The position numbers and the translations under genes are program-made. Positions 1 to 12,141 of a stretch of 64,000 bases of DNA are shown piece by piece. The notes beneath the pieces are model-generated. The model made no database searches and had not been told where the DNA came from. It worked only from the letters and a program-made list of their open reading frames with translations. This stretch comes from Sycobia sp. Sy_11. Taxonomy: Eukaryota > Arthropoda > Insecta > Hymenoptera > Epichrysomallidae. The DNA lies in contig JACCIC010000014.1 of the NCBI GenBank assembly GCA_018907035.1, positions 3,070,001 to 3,134,000 of the forward strand. The letters run 5' to 3'. The stretch's first letter is position 1, and the number at the start of each line of letters is the position of its first letter.

Positions 1-64
1 CCCCAATTGTAAAGATTGTTGTTGAATTTGATAGTTCATTATATAGATTATTTAATATCGTTCG

Positions 65-66
<2 letters not shown>

Positions 67-127
<61 letters not shown>
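67..127. repeat. (CT)n microsatellite
   Basis: An uninterrupted CT dinucleotide array of 61 bp. The + strand is pure pyrimidine. Confidence 0.97.
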
Positions 128-130
<3 letters not shown>

Positions 131-286
131 TCTTAACACACTTACAAATGCACACGCGCCGAAGTAAATTGAACAGCAACTCGCGTATATAATGGAGCAA
201 AATTGCTCCTAAAGTGTATGCCTTCATTTTGTGAATACACCCGGGTCCGTCCTTAAAATTGCAGCCAGCTCCCATGCAAATACTGG

Positions 287-312
287 GCGCGCGCGCGTGT
301 GTGTGTGTATTT
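287..312. repeat. (GC)n(GT)n alternating tract
   Basis: About six GC steps run directly into about five GT steps. The tract alternates purine and pyrimidine throughout, a sequence type known to favour left-handed DNA. Confidence 0.85.
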
Positions 313-363
313 TAGTTGTGCATAAAATTCGGTTCTTTACATAATGGTTTTGCATAATTTTGT

Positions 364-365
<2 letters not shown>

Positions 366-401
<36 letters not shown>
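366..401. repeat. (GA)n microsatellite
   Basis: A 36-bp GA array. It is followed at 411-435 by a short CG/CA alternating tract that is the approximate inverse of the tract at 287-312. Confidence 0.95.
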
Positions 402-404
<3 letters not shown>

Positions 405-1450
405 GACAGACGCGCGCACACACACGCACACATTTTTAAGAGTCGAGCTCCGTACATAAATGAGCGAAACGTTAGTTTAATGAATATATTAAATGTAAGG
501 AGAAATAAAGCAGCACTTGATATTATACGGTAGGACTGTAACATTATTTTTATAGCAATTATTTTAAAAAGAAACACCGTATAATGAATTCGGGCGAGGG
601 GGGAGGGTGGTGGGGGCAAAGGAAAGGAAAGCCGGGCTTTAGAAATTTAATGAGATTATAAATTTCGAGGAAAACTTTAAAGCGTTGGAATGATCATAAA
701 TAATTCTATGATGTATATGTTATAGAAATAAATTGTTTTAGGAGTATAAAGGATGCCGTTTATTATCGGATTACCGCGCTGTACTCTGTTCAAAAAGTGG
801 GGGGGGGGAGAGAAAAAAAGAACGCCTGTTACTTTTTAATGGATTTCGTTATGTATACTACAATAGAATATTTATAACCTGCCGCTGGATTTTCTTAGAA
901 ATTTATTCGTTGGACTAATTACGGAGAAACTGGATGGAACGCGCAAATTTCAATTTATACGAAATGGAATTTCACACAATAACCCCTTATTTTTCAAAAA
1001 GCTTGATTATTAGACGTTTTTAAGATAAAATTTTTGAAATTTTCATCGCTTGCGAATTTATATCAGTTTCTTGCACTCTTATATTGGTCCACATCTTGCG
1101 CATTAAAAATAAGCAATTTTATATTGTCCTTAAAAAAAAAAAAAAAAAGAAGTACATTTAATATAGGTGCAATAAAGGAACGCCCGGAACATTCAATTAT
1201 GTTCACAATGAAAAAAATATTCTGCTTTTATCGATCTATAGCGTCGAAGAAATCTTCTATTTCACACTTTAAAGCTCTATTCGACACACTATTTTATTGC
1301 AACGACTTAAAAATCATGAAAACCTTCACATAACTCCAAAGTCTTCCAGTGGCTTAAAAGCAGCACACACCTGCAAACATTCGTATAAAGTGTGTGTATA
1401 TATATATAATAAAACATCCCTTCGCTCAAAGCGAGCTCGAAATAATTCAC

Positions 1451-1454
<4 letters not shown>

Positions 1455-1506
<52 letters not shown>
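1455..1506. repeat. (TA)n microsatellite
   Basis: An uninterrupted 52-bp TA array. It is the source of the poly-Tyr-Ile open frames on both strands here. Confidence 0.97.
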
Positions 1507-1507
<1 letters not shown>

Positions 1508-1887
1508 GCCTTATTCCGCGAAAGCGAGAGGTTAAAAAGCCCCACAGGAAGCTCAAACAGCCCCTTAAAGGAGCTTTTTCGAAAATTGAAAGTCTCCGGA
1601 GAGGGAGAATGAGATAGAAAGAGAGAGAGAGGGGGGCGAGGAATGATAGACAATCTTAAATATTTTTTCTTCGCAACGCACACAAACACCATCCTCTAAG
1701 TGCCTTTATGTGTACATGTGTATGCATGCGCGTGCATGTATACATACATATATCTCATTCGTAAGCGAGGCAAGACATGGACAAAAAACTCATTGGATCA
1801 AATTCCTTATATAACCTATAAAAGAAAGGAGCCATATAATGTATACTACTGTTGCACTTTCACTCCTGATAATTCAGCGAATAAGGG

Positions 1888-1890
<3 letters not shown>

Positions 1891-1945
<55 letters not shown>
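1891..1945. repeat. (GA)n microsatellite
   Basis: A 55-bp GA array at the left edge of a GC-rich block. Confidence 0.97.
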
Positions 1946-1948
<3 letters not shown>

Positions 1949-1959
1949 TAGAGGAGAGC

Positions 1960-2800
1960 GGTTAGGTGAGGTGCTAGCGCATAAGGGAAGCTATCCCTCT
2001 CTTTCTCTCTATCTCTCTCGGTCGGCACTATATATATATACACGCACATATATAGCTATCCAAAGGGCGCCCGGGATGGTGTGTCCGCGTGCCTGGGCCG
2101 AGCCTCCCGAGGCTTGTGCGGGGGCGCGCGCGGTACGCTCGCTCGCTCCGCGAATCAATAGTGCGTAGTCGCTCGACGGCGGCGGCGGCGACGGCGCCGC
2201 GCCCGCGCCGCCGGCAGTGGCACAGGAGCAGCAGCGGTAGCGCGCGCGCACGCGCACATACACCAGGCGTGCGGCGGCAGCCCTCTACCCCCCTCCCCCT
2301 CCCCCCCATCCCAGACCCTCTCGCGCGCGCTCCGGCCAGAACGGGGAGCGGCCTTCTCGCTGCATGCATGCGTATATGTATATGTATATGTATATAGTTA
2401 TGCGCGATGGAGACGAGGACGGGTACGCGAGTACCGCTGATATATAGCTATTTCGCGGCGGGAGGGGGGCGGTGGTAGATGGGCGATGCGCTGGCGAAGA
2501 AGGCGATCTTTTTCGGGGACGGACCTTGAAAATGCGAGGGGAGAGGAGTTTTGTAGGTTCATCGTGGATACGCGTACGCGGTACGATGAACCGAGAAAGG
2601 AGAATTTTTTTCGACTTTATTTGCGTTCTTCCTGCTGCTGTTGGTTTCCTTCTTTTTCGCGTCTGTTTTCACTCGATTTTCCCCGGATCGGCGAGGCTGA
2701 AAGTGAAAATTTAATTCATCGCGTTGCTCGTGTGGTTCCGGCGAAATTACTTCGTCATATGCGTGATCGAGCTCGCGTTGAAATTTTCAACGTTTCTTAG
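1960..2800. other. CpG-rich block, possible promoter or 5' exon
   Basis: Base composition changes abruptly. From about 2066 to 2360 the sequence is very GC-rich, with many CpG dinucleotides, a short GGC-triplet run near 2176-2196, GCGCGC tracts and poly-C runs. From 2470 to 2790 it is mixed. Such blocks often mark promoters and first exons in Hymenoptera, but I see no convincing core promoter plus donor site. A short frame starting with ATG at 2532 contains a hydrophobic stretch resembling a signal peptide, but it has no recognisable homology and is probably chance. Confidence 0.4.
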
Positions 2801-4519
2801 TTAGTTTTCGCGTAGAAATTCTTGAAACGAACCAAAGCATGTCGAATTGTCATTTTTTTAACAGTATTTATCGAACCTCTACAGTTCTTGAAGGCTATTT
2901 TACATAAAATTGTATTGTTATATTATAGGTTAAGTATTATGTAAATGAAAGTCAACTTATACTTTACTTAATATATTCATGTTTTAAAATTCATTACTTT
3001 TTGCGACTTCTCAATCCCTAAATACTGATAATTATTTCAAATGAAAAACAATGATATATCGTGTTAGTTCATCTATCGTGCGAATTAATCGGAGTGATTA
3101 ATTGAATACGACGTTGATATTCGTATAATCCTTTACTAATCTCTCTGTGAACTGCCAATGAACAGGTGAAGAATAAGCTATTTTTGCTTGCTTTCATTTG
3201 TTTTTGAATTCAATCAACCCATTACAATTACTCAATCTAGCAATTTAATCAAACATAAGGTTCAATTTTTATTTCAAACCAGCAATTAAATAATTGAAAA
3301 TTTCTGTATTAATTTATAAGAATTATTCGTTTTAAAATAAAAATAGACCCTCGTTATATGGATAGATTATATTTAGAAAGCGTAAATTCGAACTCGCATC
3401 GTTCATAATTGTAACTAGATTAATAAATTTTTAAATTCTTAAACCGTATCTTAGACTGAAAATAAAGATTTGAATATATATAATAATATATTCTTACATT
3501 AATTATGATATCATTTAAGAGAACAATACAAATAGTAAATAAACATTCGATATCGAGCGCGTTTATTGGACGACAGATTTAATAATGATTGCGTTTATTA
3601 AAAATTCAAAAAAATAATTGCATCGTTTGTTTACCTGTCTGCATCGTGTAATTTAATATCAATGATATACGATTGTAGACAGTACGAATAATTACCGCGC
3701 TGTAATTGTAAAATTTTATTTTACCGCGAAAGCAATTTCAAACGTTATATTAAGTGACTTTTGTACAAAAAATCGTTTTATCGTCAAAATTTTAATTCAT
3801 CGCGAAAATTCTCTCGCCACTGCTCCAAAAATTCGATTTTCGCCAACTTTCTATGCCTGCTTTTACGTTAAATTCAATTTAAAAACTAAATTTATAAATT
3901 TTTATTTCGCATATATTTCTTTGTCGAAATTTTGTAAAAAAAAAAAGAAAAATTTATAATATTAGTATAACTGTCGAATTCGTTTATACCAATCCCTGAT
4001 GAATAAAGCGACTTATTTAAAAAAAAAAACGAGAAAAAATTTTAATCAAGCTTCAAATAAGTAAGAGACATTAAATTTTATTCGAACTTTAAGTCAGGAA
4101 TTTTTTTTTTCAGAAATGGATATCGTTCGCTATAAAAAAGTCAAACTTTTGTTACTTCGACGATGGTGGAGAGTATAAAAACTAGGAATTTAAACTAAAT
4201 TGACTCTCTTATTCAGCGTAATAAAAAAAAGGGGGGCAAGACTGTCGAAATTTATAAAAATTGCCCGTCTCCAGAAAATTACACCAGTGAAACTCTCGAA
4301 GCGTTTTTTCTTTTTATTTTCGAGTTAATTTTAATTAATCCTCTATTTTTACAGATAAATTTCGTACTTAGAAAAAAAGGTTTTATTTTCAGAGTAAAAG
4401 AGTATATTATATACATGAGCATGGCCGTGACGCTTATCCAGGTGTTAGAGTCGGCTAATGTGTGTGTCTATTCCTGTGTAAATTAACGGTTTTCCAAAAT
4501 ACAAGTATGTGTGTGTATC

Positions 4520-4586
<67 letters not shown>

Positions 4587-5060
4587 TGTTTTATATGTAC
4601 ACAATTTTTGCAATTTGATCGCGTCAGTTCGAATTCTTCACTTTTTTAATATTTTTCGTTAAAATCGTCACCTTTTTTTCATCCGACGCTTTTGTTTCAC
4701 CCCGGAAATATATTCACGCGTCGATCACACGTATCGGAAGGTCAGGCGCCTTTCGCCCGCGCGCCCATATAGGGCTGGCATCCTCTTTGCATAGGATTAT
4801 CGGATTACGCGCGTTTTACACGCGAAATTCGCAGAAATCCGTAAACACATTTTAACAGTATTATTTCATACGGAATTCCCTTTGGCCGCGGCGTCGAATA
4901 AACCCCCGGTCGCTTTTTCACATTTTTAACAATGGGAAGAGAAAACGGGAGCTGGGGGGGTGTAGGGAAATAACGGATTACCGGGGGATAGATAGACAGA
5001 TAGGGTAAGTTTATTTGTATATTTTTATAAATACGAAATTGAGTATTTTGAAATACACGC
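2800..5060. other. AT-rich unique sequence, no gene seen
   Basis: About 2.2 kb of AT-rich, mostly non-repetitive sequence with several short A or T runs. One GA array lies inside it and a GC-richer patch occurs near 4730-4990. A GTAAGT sits at 5005-5010 but no convincing exon precedes it. Confidence 0.6.
4529..4583. repeat. (GA)n microsatellite after a short (GT)n
   Basis: A 55-bp GA array directly follows a GT-rich stretch (4508-4528), forming a compound repeat. Confidence 0.95.
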
Positions 5061-5063
5061 CCC

Positions 5064-5067
<4 letters not shown>

Positions 5068-5112
<45 letters not shown>
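5068..5112. repeat. (TA)n microsatellite
   Basis: An uninterrupted TA array of about 45 bp. Confidence 0.96.
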
Positions 5113-5119
<7 letters not shown>

Positions 5120-5273
5120 TACAATCTGTATGATGGAATTTCATTATAGTGCACCGAACGTTTCCTCGAGCGTTATCCTTCGCCACCTGCGAAATTGTCT
5201 ATTAAAATAAATATTCTAACGCAGGCGATATTTCGTTGCTCGCCCCTACTCTCACACTCTTCTCCCCTCCCCC

Positions 5274-5281
<8 letters not shown>

Positions 5282-5318
<37 letters not shown>

Positions 5319-5319
5319 G
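5282..5319. repeat. (TA)n microsatellite, interrupted
   Basis: A TA array broken by one C at 5305, immediately after a short CT array (5272-5282). Confidence 0.9.
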
Positions 5320-5481
5320 ATTCACCCTCATTGACATAAGGGTGCAGGAAACCAATAGGAAGGGGTAGCAATAGCAGCGACAGAACGAGCCAAGCGGGGG
5401 AGAAAAGGAGCTAGCTATCGAGAATTTTTCAGGTTTCGAATTGCCAGAGCCGGTGTTGATGCGTTGTATGCGTGTGCCTGC

Positions 5482-5483
<2 letters not shown>

Positions 5484-5526
<43 letters not shown>
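5484..5526. repeat. (TA)n microsatellite
   Basis: An uninterrupted TA array of about 43 bp. Confidence 0.96.
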
Positions 5527-5529
<3 letters not shown>

Positions 5530-5559
5530 AAGAGGTACTCCGCTCTTCAAAGGCCAGCT

Positions 5560-6520
5560 CTGCAGATTAGGAAATTAGAGTTCGAAAGCCGTCCGCGTGT
5601 GGGGAGCGCGGGGGTTGAGGAGAGCTAAGCCGCGGGCTTCTTTTGTTGCAGCGAGGAAAAGGGGATCGATGTGTGGGCCGGCCCGGGTCTGCGCGAAGGA
5701 AAAATTGCACAAGAGTTGCATCGCCGGTGTGTGCGCGCGCGCACGCACACACATACGCCGAGGAAAGCCGCGCGTGCCCCGGGGACGTGGCGCGGGGGTG
5801 ATCGAGCGGATTTCGTCCCCTCTCTCCGCCAGGGCGGATTTCTTTCTTCTCTTCAACCCCTTTTTTCCCTCGTCTCGTGCTTTGCCGTCCGCGATATATC
5901 GGTTACCCCTCGGTGGTGGTGTGACACGTTGTGTGTGTGCGTGTGCATGTGCGCGCGTGTGTGTGTGGCGTGCTAAATTAAATCTTGCGTGTTAACGAAC
6001 GTCTCCGCCGCGCGCCTGGGCGTCGCGCCCATATTCAAATGCGTTATTTATGATAATACGTCAGATTGCATTTGCGTCGCGGGTTTTTGCACCGGGGCTT
6101 ATTTTTCTCCGACGCCCCTCTCCCGCCGCCCGGTTCTGATTTCACATGCTCGAAAGAATTTCTGAATTTCTCGAGGGATGATAGCAGTGGCGGAGAGGTG
6201 GCCGCCAGCAGGCGCCCGTCTTCGCGGAAAATTCACGCTCTTTGTTTTTATTTTCGGAGCGTCGAATCTTCGTTTATTTTCTTGGAACTGACGTGTAATG
6301 TAGTTGCGGGATTTTTGGTTCGAACTTTAAGAAGCGTCGAAATGGTCGATGCCGATCGATCGGTTGGCACATTAAAAGTGATTGGCGTCGTTTCGAAATG
6401 TCAGCCGTCGTATACAGCCGATGATACTGTTCGAGCCATTATAGACAAAAACTTTGGCGGAAACTGCAATAAAACAGTATTAGTATCATATATATTATCT
6501 TTATGTATATTAGAGAATTG
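5560..6520. other. GC-rich CpG block, no gene supported
   Basis: GC-rich sequence with many CpGs and short GCGCGC and GTGTGT tracts at 5730-5750 and 5930-5968. Open frames run on both strands but overlap each other and match nothing I recognise. The longest + strand frame (6066-6521) has mixed, non-repetitive composition but no domain signature or clear splice context. Confidence 0.5.
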
Positions 6521-6529
6521 AAGATCTTG

Positions 6530-7100
6530 TTAAATTTTACATTTAAAAACCGTGTAAGAATTCAATATTATCGGTACAAAATTTTCAAAGAATAATTAGG
6601 CGATATTTCACGAAAATTCAGTATTGTGTATTCAGTGTAAAATCTCATTAAAGATTTTTATATTTAATTGAATGTCTATGATTAAGATCCAATTGCCTAA
6701 TTATAATATTGGCATAGAAAATTCTACACATCTATATATGTTAAAATTTATTAATTTGATAAGAAAATTCTATTATTCTTATACATATAAAAAGTACAAC
6801 TTGATTGAATTTCCAAGAGTTGAAATACGTTCGAAGCTTACGAGCCTGTGAAGCGAACGAACGAGCAGCTCGAGCCGTACAAGTAATCCGATCGTTTCAG
6901 CTGACATATTGAATTACGTCAAAATATTTTTAACCCTTTTTTCCTTATGTAATAATGGCTCACTGCGTTGAATTTTCGCAATGCCTGACCAACAGAAATA
7001 ATTGAAATGTTGGATCAGCTCGTGAGTTTTCTAAAAATCTCAAAAAGCTGCCAACCCTAAGTATTTCATTAGCCTTAAAATTATACATATATATATATAT
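6530..7100. other. AT-rich unique sequence, no gene seen
   Basis: AT-rich non-repetitive sequence. A GC-richer patch near 6835-6900 and a short TA run at 7084-7102 are the only visible structure. Confidence 0.55.
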
Positions 7101-8710
7101 ATCTCAATTGATGGAGCGAATTTCCCGCTCCAGAACGCTTTCGTCCGCGCAGGGAACGCGAAACGTCTTATTGCCTCGGCGCGCCTGCATCACGAGCGAC
7201 AAATACGCTATCTATCGTGTTTTTAATACATGTCCCGGGCTATTCGGCGATGCAGCGGTGGTCAGGAAGAAAACCACCTCGAGGTCGATCCCGGCTACTA
7301 CCAGACATTAAACCTCTCTCTCTCTCTCTCTCTCACTCTGCCCGGTGCTCTCGCCGTCATTTATTTAATTATAATTAGCCGTAAAGCCCCGAGCTTACCG
7401 AGGGCCGCAGTATTTATTTGGCGAGGGGGAGGGGCCGTGGAGGAGAGGCAGGCGCGCTGCTGCTGCTGCTGCCGCCGCTGCTGCGCGCGTCTCGGGGCGC
7501 GCGGAACACACGGCGCGCGCCCGCGCGTTTAAGGAAACTCGTCGTCGCGTAAATAACCTTTTAACTGCCTTGCGGGCGAACGCGAGCTCGGCTTTATTCC
7601 CGTCCTTCTCCTATCTCCCCTGCTCCCACCCGCTCCCCTGCCACGGTGCGGGCGCGCGCGCGCGCGCGCGCAGAAAATCTCAGGAATAAAGGAGGAGGAC
7701 GGGCGCACGGCGGGGCCGTCGTTCGGGGAGGGACGCGCCGCGCGGCGCAGCGCCCCCGGGATTATTTAGCAATAAAAGAAAGTGTCGCTCCGGCGCGGCT
7801 GGCGCGCATGACAATATTAAAACCGCGCTCGCCAACGCACCTCTTTCCCGTGCGCCCGCGCCTCGCGTGTCCGCGCACAGCGCACACACAAGCACACGCG
7901 GCGGGAAATGGTCGAAGGGGCGCGACGGGGGTACGCAAGAGGATGCTCACCCCTCCCCCGCGCTGTCCTTTCACCGCGAGCCCGCCCCCCCCCCTCCGCC
8001 CTTCCACCCTCGGGGCTATTTTCTCCCCGGCCGGAGAATGACGCCTGTAAATCTCGCTTTTGATCTTTACGAGTGCCACGTGATGCGCGCCGCGCGGCAT
8101 TTTTCACTTTTACGATATCAAAATTTATGCCCGCGCACCTTAGCGGCGACATTTATCGGGCGCGGCGGGGCGACGCCGGTGACTGGTGGCGGGGGAGGCC
8201 AGGGGCCAAGGGTGGACGACGAACGCGTGGGGAACGGCGGGTAGGAGGGGGGGGGAGGAGGCGTGTATACAACAAGCGCGAACGTCGGTCGAGGTATATA
8301 CAGCCGTAAACGCTGAGCTTTTATTATATATATTTATATATTTAAAGCACTTATGCGCGGTCGCGGAATTCAACGGCACGCCAAGGATGGATGGCCAGAG
8401 CGATGTGCCTCCCCACCCCCTTCCTAACCCGCCGGTCGCACGGACGGCGACTGTTACTACTTACCCCCTCTCCCCGGCCTATTTTTCCATCACCCGGCGC
8501 GCGTTCTTCGACTGTCGTCCGTCTTTATTCGCGAAACAGAAGCGTGCCCCGTTCGAGCCTGCCGCGTGCGCGATGGAGGATTTTCTAATGGACCAGAGCG
8601 ATTGGTCGCAGAGTCCGGTTAATGGTCGCGAATGTAAATTTTCACAGAAAGAGAGAGACGGGGACGAAGAGGATGCTTCGGCGCGCTTCCATGATACATC
8701 ACAGCGCATT
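7100..8710. other. GC-rich CpG block, no gene supported
   Basis: About 1.6 kb of strongly GC- and CpG-rich DNA. It contains a short CT array (7316-7334), a CTG/CCG triplet run (7456-7483), a 20-bp (GC)n tract and poly-C/poly-G runs (7985-8000, 8246-8260). Overlapping open frames on both strands reflect the scarcity of stop codons in GC-rich DNA. No domain is recognisable. Confidence 0.55.
7652..7671. repeat. (GC)n tract
   Basis: Twenty bases of uninterrupted alternating G and C, self-complementary and Z-DNA-prone. Confidence 0.95.
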
Positions 8711-8719
8711 TTATTGGCC

Positions 8720-9086
8720 TAATATACGCGCTTTAAATATAGTGAACCTTCCTCGGATTCAAGGAGAGGCAGGCTCCGTTCATTTATTATTATACACGTC
8801 TGCGCCCATATCCATGTGGCAGAGATTGCTCCTGTATGCGATAAACGGGCGCTTTATCGCCTCGTTTATTCGTCCGTATAATGGAATGATTATATTACTT
8901 TACATGGATGGAGTATCTGTAAACGTTAACGATACTACATTAAAAACCGAATTCGCATCGTGTCATTTCGATTCTCGTATTGAAATAAAACAGTAGTATC
9001 CCTTCGCGGTCTTGATGATTATCTTAAATAATTGTCTGTGTCTAAAATTTTAATTTTCTCAAAACATTGCTTATGTGGCATTCTTT

Positions 9087-9125
<39 letters not shown>

Positions 9126-9660
9126 AGTATACAGACAGATAATCATTTTTACAAATAGTATTAGTTTTAATTAATTTCATATCATAAAACAATTTTCATG
9201 TATCAACATGACGAGAAGAATATTGCTGAATGAATATTGCCGAAAAAGAGTTACGATTTTTTACCTCTATCATTCAATAACATTGTAGACAGCAGTGGCG
9301 ATTAATCTTGTCTTTGCCTTTATTTGAGTAAAAAAAAGGATCGATTGTGATTTTTTTTCGTGCGGTGTTGCGAAGAAAAAATTCGCGTCGCCAACGTAAA
9401 TTTTCCTTCGACAGGGGATCCGAGTAAGGAAAACAATACCGTATGTTTTTCGTACATCTACAAATTCTACCAGCGTCCAAAAGTCAAAAAATAAAAGAAA
9501 CGAGGAACAAACAGAAAAAAAAACATAGAAGACATTCGCATCAGCTCGAAAATCCCGCGCGGCGCGAAACAACGGCAGTATATTATACCTTCCGTGGAAA
9601 TCCGAGGCTAACAACGCTCGGCGAGAAGGGGAAGGGGGAGGCGAGAGGGTAAACAGCAGC
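8720..9660. other. Unique sequence, no gene seen
   Basis: Moderately AT-rich unique DNA. The open frame at 8622-8996 has no recognisable motif, no plausible splice context, and overlaps frames on the other strand. Confidence 0.5.
9090..9121. repeat. (CT)n microsatellite
   Basis: A CT array of about 32 bp. Confidence 0.95.
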
Positions 9661-9735
9661 CTCCCTTATTCCCCTACGCTAAAACCACACCGCACATCGG
9701 CTCGCTCGTAAAATCGTCTCCATCTTGCTCTCCCC

Positions 9736-9739
9736 CCCC

Positions 9740-9770
<31 letters not shown>

Positions 9771-9871
9771 TTCTCTCTCCTTCCCTCGAGCAAAATTCAA
9801 GGTGAACGTCGTCGCGTCGTTGTCGCCGATATATCGGGGGAACTGTTCCTCCAATATATATACCTACACAC

Positions 9872-9967
<96 letters not shown>

Positions 9968-9990
9968 CGAGAGAGAGGCCTGCCAAGCAA
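9736..9990. repeat. Compound CT / CA / GA repeat cluster
   Basis: Three arrays lie within 255 bp: an interrupted CT array (9740-9780), a 42-bp CA array (9865-9906) and an interrupted GA array (9915-9976). The CT and GA arms are complementary in type and could pair as an inverted repeat around the 80-bp centre. Confidence 0.9.
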
Positions 9991-10221
9991 GATAGTCGCG
10001 AGATCGGAATCAAAGGGGGTGGGGCAGTTGGGGGAGAGAATGACAAAGGAGGTAAATAATTACTTCCTACAGCGCGGTATATACTCTCCATAAATCCCTG
10101 CTCACTCCCCCCTCCCCTCCCCATCGGGAGGACTGTCGCTACCTCGCCGACTGTCTTCCTCACTCGGGGAGCTTTTTTCGATCCTCGCGTGAAGCGATGA
10201 GAGGAGGGAAGATGTGAAAGC

Positions 10222-10225
<4 letters not shown>

Positions 10226-10275
<50 letters not shown>
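10226..10275. repeat. (TA)n microsatellite
   Basis: An uninterrupted 50-bp TA array. Confidence 0.97.
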
Positions 10276-10279
<4 letters not shown>

Positions 10280-10280
<1 letters not shown>

Positions 10281-11150
10281 TTCGCGCGCCCCGTTCGATC
10301 GATGGGCTTGCCTCCGCGATCTTTTTTCTTCTTCTTTTTTTTTACGAACTCTAGCAGCGGCTCGTAGACCGTTAACACCCAGCGAGTGTTAATCGAGCTT
10401 TACTGCTAATCGGGATCGTTCGATGCCCCCTCCCCCCTCTCTCTCCATTCCTCCCTAGGTTATAGCTCTTGGTTTACAGCCCTGGTCCAGTTGTGAGAAG
10501 TTCCGTAACTATTTATAGATAATTTTGAAAATTTATCTATCGTTGCCGCGCTTCTAATCAATCAAATTCAAAACTATTCATTAGTTACGACGCTGTCTTT
10601 AAAATCTAGTCCGTTTTTAGCATCTGGAAGAAGCCGACGAGACGGCTCTTCAGTCAGCCGATGGATTGGGCTCTACCTGTCGGCCTGGTGGCAGCGGATT
10701 ATTTTACTACAGTCTCTGTTTATTAAAAAATTCTGTCCGTAGCCATCAAAAGTTTAATATATGCGTTCGATATTAAAAATTAAAGCGGAAGGAACAACTT
10801 ACCTTCCGACTCTGTGTTATATATATATATAATGATTTCAGAATTTAGTTTAAAAAACAACGTTAAAACCAGATATAATTTGGAGTTATACTTGGATAAT
10901 TTTTCAGTTTTTAATTTCTACATTTTCTAGTGGCTCGTTGAACTCACATGTGAGTATAACCATCGAGCTGTCTAGTGATTATTAGAATCATCTTTTTACG
11001 AAAAGAAGAGAGCTGAAAAGGGAGAGGGAGGTAGAACATACGTACATACATAAACATATATCGATACCCTGCCATTATCTTGTTTGAAGCAATGTACTCG
11101 GCATTCTACTTGTAAATTATAATACTCACGGTACTGGCGAAAGACATAGT
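10280..11150. other. Unique sequence with a small GC island
   Basis: AT-rich unique DNA surrounds a GC-rich patch at about 10621-10700. That patch contains an imperfect hairpin (GAAGAAGCCG against CGGCTCTTC). A second imperfect hairpin (ATAGATAA against TTATCTAT) lies near 10514-10541. No frame through the patch is recognisable. Confidence 0.45.
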
Positions 11151-11153
11151 GAA

Positions 11154-11207
<54 letters not shown>
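11154..11207. repeat. (GA)n microsatellite, one interruption
   Basis: A 54-bp GA array broken once by an extra A pair near 11175. Confidence 0.95.
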
Positions 11208-11211
<4 letters not shown>

Positions 11212-11620
11212 AGGCAGATATAGAGTTCATGTCAATTACAGAAGCGAACTTCGCGCTAAGAATAGAATTCTCGTGAAATAGTCATAGAGAAGAAGAAATT
11301 GCTTGAGCGCGCGCAGATAATTCCGTCTATGACCCTCGTCGTCCCTGCCTGAATTATAGATATTGACAAAATGAAGTTTATCAGCGGAATCTATATATAA
11401 TATCATTCTATGTATAATATCATTCGAGCCTCGTATGTAACATTAGTCACATAATAAGGGGGTATGTGACTTTTTCGCTTTCTTCATCTATATATCGGAT
11501 GAACAGCCTGGATGTAGGTTTTAGCCACTCCCCTCTTGAAATAGTCCTTAATACAGACTACGAAGTACCGAAAGAATTTAACGAGAAAATTACGTTTGGA
11601 AGAGTTCCGTCGGTGTGTAA

Positions 11621-11625
<5 letters not shown>

Positions 11626-11673
<48 letters not shown>
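11626..11673. repeat. (TA)n microsatellite
   Basis: An uninterrupted 48-bp TA array preceded by GTGTGTAAGTGTG. Confidence 0.97.
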
Positions 11674-11675
<2 letters not shown>

Positions 11676-11719
11676 TGTAGGTCTTTAAAATCTCTCGCGC
11701 GCGTATAACTTGTGGAACG

Positions 11720-12141
11720 TCCCAACGAAAAGTAAATTGATAAAAAATAAATCCTATTTATCTCCCAGCCAAGAAGTATCTCAAAATTCTCGTTTAAATT
11801 TTTCTGGTGCTAAGAATTTTTTTACGTATTCGAATATTATATAGATTTCTAGGATTATCCATAATGGCTGTGCTAAAATAAGCTGAATTTGAGAATCGGC
11901 TTATTTTCAGGAACTGGTGGAATTGACCCATTTCGATAATACACTGTCACTTTTACCATGAGAAAAGCTGTTGACAGAAGAGTTCGTCTTATAGCGTTGT
12001 GAAAGTTTATGTGTGAAAGCAATTACGCGTGCAAAATCGTTGTAAACGTTAGAAAATAAAAACTTGTGTTAAATTCAATTTTTTCGACTATCCAACTTTG
12101 CCCATATTAACTGTAAATGCGGTCACGTCTAGCAGTTATCT
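11720..12141. other. AT-rich sequence 5' of the mariner remnant
   Basis: AT-rich unique DNA. It may include the decayed 5' end of the adjoining mariner element, but I could not recognise a transposase N-terminus or an inverted terminal repeat in it. Confidence 0.4.

Larger units (their letters stand above)
1..1960. other. AT-rich non-coding block with simple repeats
   Basis: No coding region is recognisable. The block is AT-rich unique sequence interrupted by CT, GA, TA and alternating GC/GT arrays (listed separately), an A-run near 1132-1148 and short poly-G near 800. All open frames here come from repeats or are short and unlike any protein I know. Confidence 0.7.

Noticed and set aside
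2532..2714. Short ATG-initiated frame with a hydrophobic stretch like a signal peptide
   Set aside because: There is no homology I recognise and no clear donor site. The hydrophobic run comes from T-rich DNA.
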